Shown here: positions 1 through 7,792 of the stretch, piece by piece | How the letters are laid out: every line of letters starts with the position of its first letter | Numbering within the stretch: position 1 is the first letter of the stretch | Source of the DNA: Thermovenabulum sp049701175 | GTDB taxonomy: Bacteria; Bacillota; Thermosediminibacteria; Thermosediminibacterales; Thermosediminibacteraceae | NCBI RefSeq assembly: GCF_049701175.1 | Contig: NZ_JBNATW010000005.1 | Span: 1 to 64,000, forward strand | Direction: 5' to 3' | DNA length: 64,000 nt | Notes under the pieces: model-generated | Database searches by the model: none | What the model was told of the DNA's origin: nothing | Seen by the model: only the letters and a program-made list of their open reading frames with translations | Translations under genes and position numbers: made by a program

Positions 1-46
1 CATTTTTTCTGCTTTTTCCTCCTTTTTGACCTAAAAATATTTTACA

Positions 47-721
47 CTATCTAATAATTTCATAAATTTTGCCTTCCTTTATTATTCTTCCTTCGTTTAA
101 AACTATACCTTTATCAGCCAATAATGATATTTCATCCATATCATGACTTACAAAAAAAGTTGTAGTAGCTGTTCCCTTTAGGATTTCTGAAAGTTCATTC
201 AACAAACTTTTTTTATTGTAACTATCTAAGTTTGTAAAGGGTTCATCTAAAAAAATTATTTCCGGTTCTAAAGCAAAGGCTCTTGCTAAACTTACCCTTT
301 TTGCTTCCCCTCCTGAAAGTACTTTTGCCCACTTTTTTTCAAGATGTAAAATATTAAACTTCTCCATCCAGTATTTTGCTTTTTTTTCTGCTACATTTGG
401 ATTTATTCCTCTTATTTTCAAACCCAGAATGATATTTTCCTTTACCGTGGCATCTAATAACAGTGCCTCCTGGAAGACCACAGACATTTTCCTTCGTATG
501 TTTATAATATTCTTTGGCCTCACTTTTTCTCCATTAAAAAATATTTCTCCTTTTTGTGGAGCCTGCAAAAGGGCTAATATTCTAATAAGTGTGCTTTTCC
601 CTGCTCCATTTGGACCTATGCAGGCAAAAACGCTGCCTTTTGGGATTTTTATTTCATCAATATCCAAAATAACTTTATCCTTAGATTTTACCAAAAGGTC
701 ATATCCCTCAATAACAAACAT
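47..721 (-). CDS. tupC: ABC transporter ATPase, tungstate type (TupC-like)
   Basis: ATP-hydrolysing subunit of an oxyanion importer, acting at the inner face of the membrane. Visible motifs in the 224 residues are Walker A GPNGAGKST (36-44), the ABC signature LSGGEAKR (135-142), Walker B EIIFLDEP (154-161) and the switch histidine in VSHD (190-194). The ATG is preceded by GGAGG with normal spacing. It lies three bases downstream of the TupB-like permease gene, so the two are cotranscribed. The tungstate assignment comes from the permease rather than from this protein; molybdate or another oxyanion is possible. Confidence 0.85.
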   Translation of the reverse strand: MFVIEGYDLLVKSKDKVILDIDEIKIPKGSVFACIGPNGAGKSTLIRILALLQAPQKGEIFFNGEKVRPKNIINIRRKMSVVFQEALLLDATVKENIILGLKIRGINPNVAEKKAKYWMEKFNILHLEKKWAKVLSGGEAKRVSLARAFALEPEIIFLDEPFTNLDSYNKKSLLNELSEILKGTATTTFFVSHDMDEISLLADKGIVLNEGRIIKEGKIYEIIR

Positions 722-724
722 TTT

Positions 725-1417
725 CTAATACCTCCGCTGCTGAATAAGGGTGAGCCAGAAAGTAGCCAGGTAGGATAAAACCATCAATATAATGCTAAGG
801 GCAAGGGCTGTATCAAAGTTGCCTTTACTTGTCTCCAAAACTATTGCTGTGGTCAAAACGCGGGTGTAGCCTTCAATGTTACCTCCAACCATCATGGAAG
901 CACCCACTTCTGAAATTGCACCTCCAAATCCTGCCATAACTGCAGCCATAAGAGAATAGCGGGCTTCTCTAACCATCAAATACATTAATTGAAGTGGAGT
1001 CGCTCCGAGCGACATTATCTGCCATTTTAATTTTTTATCCAATTGCTGAAAAGCAGCTGTTGTGAGGGATAAAACTATAGGAGTTGCAATTACTGTTTGA
1101 GCAATAATAATAGCAGTTGGGGTATAAATTAATTTTAATATCCCCAAGGGGCCGCTTCGCCAAAGCAACAGGCTTACCCATAAGCCCACTACCGTAGGCG
1201 GAAGGCTCATACCTAAATTTACCAAACTAATTACCACTTTTTTCCCGGGAAAATCCTTAAGGGCTAAAAACATTGATATGGGAAAAGCAATAATTACGCT
1301 GATAATTGTTGCAGTAATGGAAACTTTAAGGGAAAAAAAAGCTATAGAGTAAACTTCCCTATCAAAGGAAAAAAGCATTATTAAGCCTTTCTTTAAACCC
1401 TCCAAGATTGTACTCAT
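725..1417 (-). CDS. tupB: ABC transporter permease, tungstate type (TupB-like)
   Basis: Membrane permease of an oxyanion importer, 230 residues with about five or six hydrophobic segments. The cytoplasmic coupling region is visible as LGATPLQLMYLMVREAR followed by GFGGAISEVGASMMVGGNI, which resembles the TupB/WtpB group of tungstate permeases. It is immediately followed by the ATPase gene. The expected periplasmic-type binding lipoprotein gene tupA is absent. Only a short reading frame resembling its C-terminus is left just upstream, so this transporter may use a binding protein encoded elsewhere. Assignment to tungstate rests on overall resemblance as I recall the family. Confidence 0.78.
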   Translation of the reverse strand: MSTILEGLKKGLIMLFSFDREVYSIAFFSLKVSITATIISVIIAFPISMFLALKDFPGKKVVISLVNLGMSLPPTVVGLWVSLLLWRSGPLGILKLIYTPTAIIIAQTVIATPIVLSLTTAAFQQLDKKLKWQIMSLGATPLQLMYLMVREARYSLMAAVMAGFGGAISEVGASMMVGGNIEGYTRVLTTAIVLETSKGNFDTALALSIILMVLSYLATFWLTLIQQRRY

Positions 1418-1435
1418 ACTTAATCCCTCGACTTA

Positions 1436-1501
1436 TCATAAATCAAGCTTTTTCTCATCTTTACCTGCATCAGGTGTAAATAGAGACTCTCCGTATTTAT
1501 T
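1436..1501 (-). pseudogene. C-terminal remnant of a tungstate-binding protein (TupA-like)
   Basis: The frame that ends at a TGA 18 bases before the tupB start reads NKYGESLFTPDAGKDEKKLD, which resembles the end of TupA-family binding proteins (YGxxLFxPDA). Going upstream the frame meets a TAA at 1541-1543, and the 1618 boundary of the next gene leaves no room for the roughly 270 residues expected. I read it as the scar of a tupA deletion. The match is from memory of the family and short, hence moderate confidence. Confidence 0.42.
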
Positions 1502-1616
1502 ACAGTCGTTATGTATATTAAAGCATAATGGAGCAAAAAATTAAATATACTTTTTTAAAAAAGCAGTAAAGATTTTTTATAGAAAATTATCTTAATGTTA
1601 TTTTCTATTTTTCTAT

Positions 1617-2138
1617 TTATTTTCTATCAAAGTATATATTTTTTCCGGTTGCCGAAAGAGGAATACCCACAACAACTTCGCCTTCAATCAATCCCATTTT
1701 TCTTGCCAACACTCCTATTCTGTACATTATTCTATTGTCTACATTCAAAATGCTCGCAGTCTTTACCGCAGAGCCCATAGCAATGCCTAAATCCATGAGC
1801 CTCCAAGCACATATTGGGCCTTTAAATTCCGGGCCTTCAGCAGCAGGAGGAAGTTTTGAACATTCAGGGTATCCGCACGCTCCACAATTCAGCCCAAGGG
1901 GCTTTGCATCTTTTAAAGATATTAAAAGAACTACGTCCGAATCTTCTACATTCTTTCCGTCCCTATCAAAATTTGCTTTTCCAGTTGTTTTCCCATACTC
2001 CTTCATTTCCTCAGCCAATTTTTTGATATCTTCACCTTCGATAATCTTGATTTCTACAAAATCTTTTCCCGCAGCCTTTGGAGCCGTTCTAGCAGAAACA
2101 GACATCAGCTGAGCCGCCATTAAAAGGGCCTCTTTCAT
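1617..2138 (-). CDS. DUF2148 ferredoxin-domain protein
   Basis: Conserved 173-residue protein of the DUF2148 type, common in anaerobic bacteria and archaea and of unknown function. The middle holds NCGACGYPEC and, further on, PICAWRLMDLGIAMGSAV. The four cysteines are placed as in the four-cysteine [4Fe-4S] domain also seen in RnfB and HydS, so an iron-sulfur cluster is likely. The start ATG has a strong SD (GAGGAGG) upstream. It stands alone between the tungstate transporter and mrfB, both on the same strand. No promoter or terminator is clear. Confidence 0.72.
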   Translation of the reverse strand: MKEALLMAAQLMSVSARTAPKAAGKDFVEIKIIEGEDIKKLAEEMKEYGKTTGKANFDRDGKNVEDSDVVLLISLKDAKPLGLNCGACGYPECSKLPPAAEGPEFKGPICAWRLMDLGIAMGSAVKTASILNVDNRIMYRIGVLARKMGLIEGEVVVGIPLSATGKNIYFDRK

Positions 2139-2231
2139 AAAATTATACCTCCTCTTTTGTATTTTTTAAGTTTTTTAAAGTTCCTTTGTTTTATTATAAA
2201 TATAATAATTTTCATTCATTTAAAAATAACT

Positions 2232-3473
2232 TTATAGTAAATAAATTTGTCCGATAGCTTTGGATTTTTTACCCTTTAACCTCTCAAGCCTTTTCTTAAA
2301 ATCAAAGATCTTATTATCATCAATATGAAGTAATCTTTTTTTTATCATTAAAATTGAAAGGGCTTTTTCGGCAGCCTTTACAGCTTCTTCATAATTTTTT
2401 TCTTTGTGCTCAAAATATTTTGCAAGTTCCTCTAATGCAAATACAGGGTCAATATTTTTATTTACCATTTCCATCCAAAGGTCTACAGCTTTATCCCACA
2501 TATTTAATTTTTTATAAAGAAGGGAAAGTCTCACGTAAGCCTCTTTTTTTACACTCTCTGTTTCAAGGGCTTTTTTATAGCATTCAATGCTTTTTTCGAA
2601 ATCTCCTCTATCCTCATATAACTTTCCTATACAGATATAATCTTCATCCCTGCAAATATGAGAATACAAAGGATTTTTCACTACATCAAAAACAGCATAA
2701 AGTAGATTTACCATTGAAAGAATGTCTTTCTGATTGTGATAAAAAATGGGCAATAAACCGTCAATTTCTCCAGTCCTTAAATAATTAAAATACACCGAAG
2801 GAATCAAAAAACCGGGAATGTCATTTTCTCTCTCCATATACAAAAGTTGTTTTTCTAAATTACTCAACGCTACACTTTTTAACCTTTTTTTAAATATTTT
2901 CCTACAAGCTGTCAGCAAATCTAAATTATGTATTTCTTTTAAAGGAGAATCTAATTTATTAATGACATATCTTGTATTTAAAAGGGGAATGTCATAGACT
3001 TTGCCGTTAAATGTTATAAGAAATTCAAACTCGGACAATACATTGTTAAGCCTTACCAGTATTGATGCTTCCTCTGAATAATCGGGCATAAAAAACTGCA
3101 GTATTTTAAAGCAGTTTTTTTCAAAAAAACCTACTCCTATTAAAAAAGCATAGGTCCCTGACCCTCCTGCAAGTCCGGTGGTTTCTGTGTCCAAAAAAGC
3201 CGTTCTTAAAATATCCATGCCTTTATGTTTATTGTTGAATATTGCATCCAGCTCATCAAAGGGGATTTCTAATATTTTAGAAAGCTTTAACCCTGAATGT
3301 TCATATTGTTTCCCATAAACAACAGTTTTTTCAATATGCTCACCATATTGTGTTTTGACAACTTCCCCTTTTATTTTTTCTAAAAGCCAATAATATTTTT
3401 TACCCTTTTCATCCTTTTCTATTTTGCCCTTCGAACTTCCGACAAAAGCTTTCAATTTTTCGGTTAAGTTCAA
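2232..3473 (-). CDS. mrfB: MrfB (YprB) family exonuclease with TPR tail
   Basis: Predicted 3'-5' DNA exonuclease partner of the helicase MrfA in repair of mitomycin-type lesions, known from B. subtilis yprB. The 413 residues carry an RNase H-like core with AFLDTETTGLAGGSG (about 93-106, metal-binding D95 and E97) and TFNGKVYDIPLLNTR (about 154-168). The last third contains tetratricopeptide-like helices (KSIECYKKAL, EAVKAAEKAL). Translation starts at TTG, which overlaps the TGA of mrfA (ATTGA), with a GGGGGTG SD upstream. This indicates translational coupling of the two-gene operon. Confidence 0.85.
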   Translation of the reverse strand: MNLTEKLKAFVGSSKGKIEKDEKGKKYYWLLEKIKGEVVKTQYGEHIEKTVVYGKQYEHSGLKLSKILEIPFDELDAIFNNKHKGMDILRTAFLDTETTGLAGGSGTYAFLIGVGFFEKNCFKILQFFMPDYSEEASILVRLNNVLSEFEFLITFNGKVYDIPLLNTRYVINKLDSPLKEIHNLDLLTACRKIFKKRLKSVALSNLEKQLLYMERENDIPGFLIPSVYFNYLRTGEIDGLLPIFYHNQKDILSMVNLLYAVFDVVKNPLYSHICRDEDYICIGKLYEDRGDFEKSIECYKKALETESVKKEAYVRLSLLYKKLNMWDKAVDLWMEMVNKNIDPVFALEELAKYFEHKEKNYEEAVKAAEKALSILMIKKRLLHIDDNKIFDFKKRLERLKGKKSKAIGQIYLL

Positions 3474-5725
3474 TCCCCAAGCACCCCCTGGATAATCTCA
3501 AGGGCACTTTCCTTTGCATAGTATCCTACATCTTCAACAGGACCCACGCAGGAAGGACAACCTTCATCACAGGTACATTCTAAAATAGCCTGTCTTGCTG
3601 CTTTAAGCAAAGTCTTATCAATATCGTAAAGTTTTTCTGCAAAACCGACTCCTCCAGGATAATTATCAAATATATAAATTGTAGGCTGCTTTGAAAAAGG
3701 TGATTTTATTTCAACAACCCCCCTGATGTCTTTGGGATCGCACATTAAATACAAAGGCGCAAGGTTTACCAATACATTGCAGAGTCCCAATAAACCCTGC
3801 TGTATTTTTTCCGGATCCAATTCTTTATCCTCAAAAGTGAAAAAGAACGCTGTTGTATGCATTTCTTCTGGAGGTAATTTTATAGGACCTGCACCCACAT
3901 TTTCATGAGTAAAAAGTTTTATCTTCTTAAACATAGTTGCAAGTGTTGTCACGAGAACTTCTCCAAAGTATTTTTTCGATATTGAATTAATAAAATCCTG
4001 CTTTAAGACATCAAGTACCTTAATATTTATTGATACGCTAGCATCTGTATAATAATCTACATCCACCTTCCGGACGTAGGCTTTTTTTTCTTCGTAATCC
4101 AATTTTTCCACCTGATACTGTTGACCATCATGTATATAAATAGCTTCCTCATGAATAAGCATGGGGGCGCTTGCCCTATCCACTTCCCCTATAACCCGCG
4201 GTGTTGTTGTAATATCTATAACTACAAAGTTTTCCATGCTGGCACTGCGCAGGCTCACCTCTTCGGCCGGGAAAGCCTCAGACATCCAGTGCCAACGGCC
4301 ACCTACATGCCTTAATATACCTTCCCCTTCTAAAAATTTAAGGAACTCTTGTGTAGGGGCATTTCCGAACTTCTCTCCATCTTCAAAGGGAAGCTCAAAA
4401 GCAGCGCATTTTATATGACTCACCAAAATATAAAGGTTATCTGGATTTATAAGCCCCGATTCGGGAGGGGATTCAAAAAAATAATCTGGATGATTAATTA
4501 TATACTGGTCTAATGGATTGCTTGAAGCTATTAGTATTGAACAGGAATTGGAGTTTCTCCTCCCTGCCCTTCCCATTTGCTGCCATGTACTTGCAACCGT
4601 ACCTGGATATCCCGTAATTAAGCTCACATCCAAGCTTCCTATGTCAATGCCAAGTTCTAAAGCATTAGTACTTACTACCCCTTTTATTTCTCCATCCCTC
4701 AACCCCTTTTCAATTTCCCTTCTTTCCTTTGGGAGGTATCCACCCCTATAACCTTTTATAGAGGATTTAAAAAGGGGATTTTCATTTAACCCTTCCCTTA
4801 TATACGTTAAAATAAGTTCAACCGCAAGCCGGCTTTTTGCAAAAATTATTGTTTTAATATCTTTTCTTAGAAATTCTAAAGCTAAATTTTTAGCCTCCAG
4901 TATGCTGCTTTTCCTAATACCAAGCTGCCTGTTTACTATGGGAGGGTTGTAAAATATGATATTTTTTTCACCCGAGGGCGCCCCGTTTTCATCAATAACT
5001 TTAACCTTTTCTTCAATCAACTTTTCTGCTAATTCCCCGGGATTTGCTATTGTAGCGGAGCACAGGATAAATTGAGGATTTGAACCGTAAAACCGGCATA
5101 TTCTTTTTAACCTTCTTATAACATTTGCTGTATGGCTTCCAAATACACCCCTATATGTATGAAGTTCATCAATCACCACATACTTTAAATTTGAAAAAAG
5201 CTTTATCCATTTTGTGTGATGGGGGAGAATGCCCGTATGAAGCATGTCAGGATTTGTCACTACTATATGGCCATCCCTTCTAATTAGTACCCTTGCATCT
5301 TGAGGTGTATCCCCGTCATAGGTATAAGTTTTTATATTCTCCCCAATCCCTTCGATCAGTTCTAAAAGCTCCGAAACCTGGTCTTGAGAAAGGGCTTTTG
5401 TAGGGAAAAGGAATAGGGCTCTTGAATTAGCATCCCTTAAAACTTCATTTAAAACAGGAATATTGTAGCATAAAGTTTTTCCTGAAGCTGTGGGAGTGAC
5501 AACCACTACATTGTTGCCTTTCATTACTTCGTCAATTGCCTTTCTTTGATGAGAATAAAGGCTTTTAATACCCTTATCTAAAAGAACATTGACAAGTCTT
5601 TTATCAATACAATCTGGAAAAGGAACATATTCCCCTTTTCTGCTGGGAATTACCTTCCAGCAGGTCACATTTTTTATAAAGGAGTCCTTCTTTTTCAGGT
5701 TTTCAAGTATCTCAGAAAGTTCCAT
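3470..5725 (-). CDS. mrfA: MrfA (YprA) family DEAD/DEAH helicase
   Basis: ATP-dependent 3'-5' DNA helicase of the YprA/DUF1998 family, 751 residues. Seen motifs: Walker A PTASGKT (78-84), Walker B DELH within VVIDELHTYRG, SAT (CSATIANPGEL), the domain-2 motif STNALELGIDIGSLD and QMGRAGRRN. The C-terminal zinc-binding cysteines are CTCDEGCPSC (about 717-726). In B. subtilis MrfA and MrfB act in a UvrA-independent route for mitomycin C adducts. Here the genes overlap, which supports the same partnership. First gene of a two-gene operon, with a GGGA-type SD before the ATG. Confidence 0.9.
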   Translation of the reverse strand: MELSEILENLKKKDSFIKNVTCWKVIPSRKGEYVPFPDCIDKRLVNVLLDKGIKSLYSHQRKAIDEVMKGNNVVVVTPTASGKTLCYNIPVLNEVLRDANSRALFLFPTKALSQDQVSELLELIEGIGENIKTYTYDGDTPQDARVLIRRDGHIVVTNPDMLHTGILPHHTKWIKLFSNLKYVVIDELHTYRGVFGSHTANVIRRLKRICRFYGSNPQFILCSATIANPGELAEKLIEEKVKVIDENGAPSGEKNIIFYNPPIVNRQLGIRKSSILEAKNLALEFLRKDIKTIIFAKSRLAVELILTYIREGLNENPLFKSSIKGYRGGYLPKERREIEKGLRDGEIKGVVSTNALELGIDIGSLDVSLITGYPGTVASTWQQMGRAGRRNSNSCSILIASSNPLDQYIINHPDYFFESPPESGLINPDNLYILVSHIKCAAFELPFEDGEKFGNAPTQEFLKFLEGEGILRHVGGRWHWMSEAFPAEEVSLRSASMENFVVIDITTTPRVIGEVDRASAPMLIHEEAIYIHDGQQYQVEKLDYEEKKAYVRKVDVDYYTDASVSINIKVLDVLKQDFINSISKKYFGEVLVTTLATMFKKIKLFTHENVGAGPIKLPPEEMHTTAFFFTFEDKELDPEKIQQGLLGLCNVLVNLAPLYLMCDPKDIRGVVEIKSPFSKQPTIYIFDNYPGGVGFAEKLYDIDKTLLKAARQAILECTCDEGCPSCVGPVEDVGYYAKESALEIIQGVLGD

Positions 5726-5795
5726 AAGAATCCCTTTCTTTTACTGTTTTTTTTAATTTTAGCAGATAATAAAAATGCCTACAATAAAAAAATAT

Positions 5796-5812
5796 AACCC
5801 CTTACAGGGGTT
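5796..5812 (-). terminator. Intrinsic terminator of the FmdB-like gene
   Basis: On the minus strand a 6-bp stem AACCCC/GGGGTT with a five-base loop is followed by ATATTTTTTT. It lies just after the stop of the zinc-ribbon gene. Confidence 0.7.
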
Positions 5813-5824
5813 TTAACAGGATGC

Positions 5825-6022
5825 TCAGCCAAATTTTCTCACGGGTGCTGATGAAGCAGTAGTGCTTGAAGATCCGCCGGATGTACCAAACAAGGAAAAA
5901 GCTTTTTTTGTATTTTTACTTTTACATTTTGGACATTCAATTGGTAAATCGGCTTCATTTGCCTTCCTCAATTCTTCAAATTTATTTCCGCAGTCCTTGC
6001 AAATATATTCGTATAAAGGCAT
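5825..6022 (-). CDS. FmdB-type zinc-ribbon protein
   Basis: Small regulatory-type zinc-ribbon protein of the FmdB/CxxC_CxxC_SSSS family, 65 residues. It begins MPLYEYICKDCG; the zinc ligands are C8, C11, C30 and C33. A serine/threonine-rich low-complexity tail follows (SGGSSSTTASSAP), typical of the family. The open frame extends farther upstream, but the ATG at 6022 is preceded by GGGAGG at good spacing and begins exactly where family members begin, so the shorter start was chosen. The role is unknown. It is monocistronic with its own terminator. Confidence 0.85.
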   Translation of the reverse strand: MPLYEYICKDCGNKFEELRKANEADLPIECPKCKSKNTKKAFSLFGTSGGSSSTTASSAPVRKFG

Positions 6023-6209
6023 AAAAACGCCTCCCTTCTTTTTGGCTAATTTTTTTGATTCTACAGTTCTCATTGTTTTTAATTATATTATATCTATTTT
6101 TCGCTGTAAATATTTTTTTCATGACTTTTTTCTTCCAAGAAATGCATAAATATATTTTTATAAAATCCAAAAAATATAAATGAAAATTTATACGAAGGAG
6201 GAACATAAA

Positions 6210-6395
6210 ATGGTAAGCAGGCAGCAGCTTGAAAGCGTCGGCAAAAATTGTCCTGGTTATGCTCCTATTGAGACAATGACAAACTTGGAAGAAAACGAAG
6301 AAAATGTAAGGTGTGACACTTGTATCCATTGGGTTAATGGAAGGTGTAACATTGATCTTTTTGATGAGGTTTTAGAAAACCTTGACCAATCGTGA
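6210..6395 (+). CDS. Small four-cysteine protein
   Basis: A 61-residue acidic protein I do not recognise. It has four cysteines, C14, C35, C38 and C46, with RCDTCIHWVNGRC suggesting a metal or iron-sulfur site. I chose the ATG at 6210 over an earlier one at 6180 because GGAGGAAC stands 8-12 bases before it. The next small gene follows 33 bases downstream on the same strand with its own SD, so the two may be cotranscribed. The gene diverges from the FmdB-like gene. Function unknown. Confidence 0.7.
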   Translation: MVSRQQLESVGKNCPGYAPIETMTNLEENEENVRCDTCIHWVNGRCNIDLFDEVLENLDQS

Positions 6396-6428
6396 TAATG
6401 ATTTTGATATTAATGGGAGGACCAAAAA

Positions 6429-6617
6429 ATGTCTTTAAAGAAAAAACTATTTGCAACGAGAAAAACCTTTGCAAATACCGAAATCGGCTCAAATATATAT
6501 AAGCCTGCAGGCAGGCCAAATCCAAGAGAAGTAAGCTCTCAAAAAAAACAGTATAAAAAATATCCTCCCGGTTTTAGGAAGGATGCAAAAATTAAAATGG
6601 AAGATAAACAAAACTAA
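6429..6617 (+). CDS. Small basic hypothetical protein
   Basis: A 62-residue very basic protein (many K and R, KKKLFATRKTF near the start and KKQYKKYPPGFRKDAKIK near the end), unlike its acidic neighbour. There is no membrane segment and no cysteine. A clear GGGAGG SD lies 8 bases before the ATG, which supports it being a real gene. It overlaps the 3' end of the convergent phosphatase gene by four bases. I do not recognise the family; a nucleic-acid-binding or spore-associated role would be a guess. Confidence 0.6.
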   Translation: MSLKKKLFATRKTFANTEIGSNIYKPAGRPNPREVSSQKKQYKKYPPGFRKDAKIKMEDKQN

Positions 6618-7792
6618 AAATTTTTAACATCTACGAATTTACCCATTTTTTTTAAAATATTTATTATACTACCGATAACGTTTTGTTTAATTGAAAGGTT
6701 TTTGGGGAAATCTGGGTTTTGATGGGCTGGATTTACAGCACTTCCTATAATAAAAGTTATATCTGTTGCCTCATAAAGCATAAGTGCAAGACGCATAGCA
6801 GCGTCCATTTTTTTATGATGTATCAACTCTTTCAGTTGAATTTTTCCTTCAGCAATATTATTTAATTTTTCAAGGGTTTTAGCTAAGGTGAGTACTCCCT
6901 CAGTGACAAGATCGATACCATCAATATGGGCTGCGGGTGGAACCTGCGGGTCAATAAATTCGGTGGATGTCACTAACTGTTTATTTAGGATCTTTGCAAC
7001 AATTTGAGCAGTAGTCCCCCCGCAAACCACCTTTTTCCCTTTGTTTTCCATAAAACACTTTACTGCTTTCAAATCATCTTCAGGGTTTGCAGGTGGACCT
7101 GCAATTACGGTCAATCGGTTGGGAGCAACAACTTTTATTGCTGCGCAAGTTGCATCATCACCTGCCTTATCTAAATAAAAATTGTTGGTGATGGTTATCA
7201 GCAATTTAACTATCTCTGCAGGTTTTGTTTCATTTTTTATAACTTTTTCTAAATAATCAGCAATATTTTCCCATTGCCAGCCCAAATTTAGGATGCCACC
7301 AATACCTGCGTGTACTATACCATCACTTACGACAACTAATAAATCCTCTTCTTTTAATTCTAAAAAAGACTCCTTTAAAATTTTTCCCTCAATTTCAAGA
7401 AAATTAACCGGAATTTTTTGCACCCTTCCTTCCCGCAAAAAAAATACGGGAGGATTATCGTATTCAATGATTGAACATTTCCCATTAGAGGATATTTCTA
7501 TAATTGTAAAGGTTGAATAAGCAATTTTTCTAACCTTACATACCGGTAGTGTAGCTATAATGGTTTTTACCGTTTCTTCAACAGAAGCCCCTTCTTTAAG
7601 CATAGTGGCAGCAATCTTTGTTGTAAGTGTTGCTAAAATATTTGCTTTTACACCACTTCCTAAACCATCCGCCATAACAAAAATTGTCTTTTCCGGTGTT
7701 TTAATTACTTCTACCTTATCTCCGCAAAGTTCTTCACCGTATTTGTTTATGCTTTCAAAATAAATTTCTGTACGAAACAGGATATTATTCAT
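6614..7792 (-). CDS. SpoIIE/PP2C-type serine phosphatase of a hydrogenase-sensor operon
   Basis: Predicted Mn/Mg-dependent protein serine/threonine phosphatase, 392 residues. Metal-binding PPM motifs are visible: CGDK (D25), MADGLGSGVKA (D42), VVSDGIVHAG (D157) and AGDDAT (D212/D213). Residues from about 222 to 392 form an extra domain with VCGGTTAQIVAKI that I do not recognise. No membrane segment is present. The start overlaps the end of the HydS-like gene by eight bases (ATGAATAA), so the products are made together. PP2C phosphatases of this type reverse serine phosphorylation in partner-switching pathways. The likely job is to pass on the hydrogen or redox signal read by HydS; that is inference. 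Confidence 0.82.
   Translation of the reverse strand: MNNILFRTEIYFESINKYGEELCGDKVEVIKTPEKTIFVMADGLGSGVKANILATLTTKIAATMLKEGASVEETVKTIIATLPVCKVRKIAYSTFTIIEISSNGKCSIIEYDNPPVFFLREGRVQKIPVNFLEIEGKILKESFLELKEEDLLVVVSDGIVHAGIGGILNLGWQWENIADYLEKVIKNETKPAEIVKLLITITNNFYLDKAGDDATCAAIKVVAPNRLTVIAGPPANPEDDLKAVKCFMENKGKKVVCGGTTAQIVAKILNKQLVTSTEFIDPQVPPAAHIDGIDLVTEGVLTLAKTLEKLNNIAEGKIQLKELIHHKKMDAAMRLALMLYEATDITFIIGSAVNPAHQNPDFPKNLSIKQNVIGSIINILKKMGKFVDVKNF

Noticed and set aside
1..45. A possible ATG (rc of cat at 1-3) on the minus strand with GGAGG upstream, for a gene running off the left edge
   Set aside because: The spacing of about 14 bases to GGAGG is long and no codons are visible, so I cannot support a gene.
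5982..6329. 115-residue minus-strand frame overlapping the small plus-strand gene
   Set aside because: No SD at its start; it covers AT-rich leader DNA and runs antisense to a small gene with a good SD.
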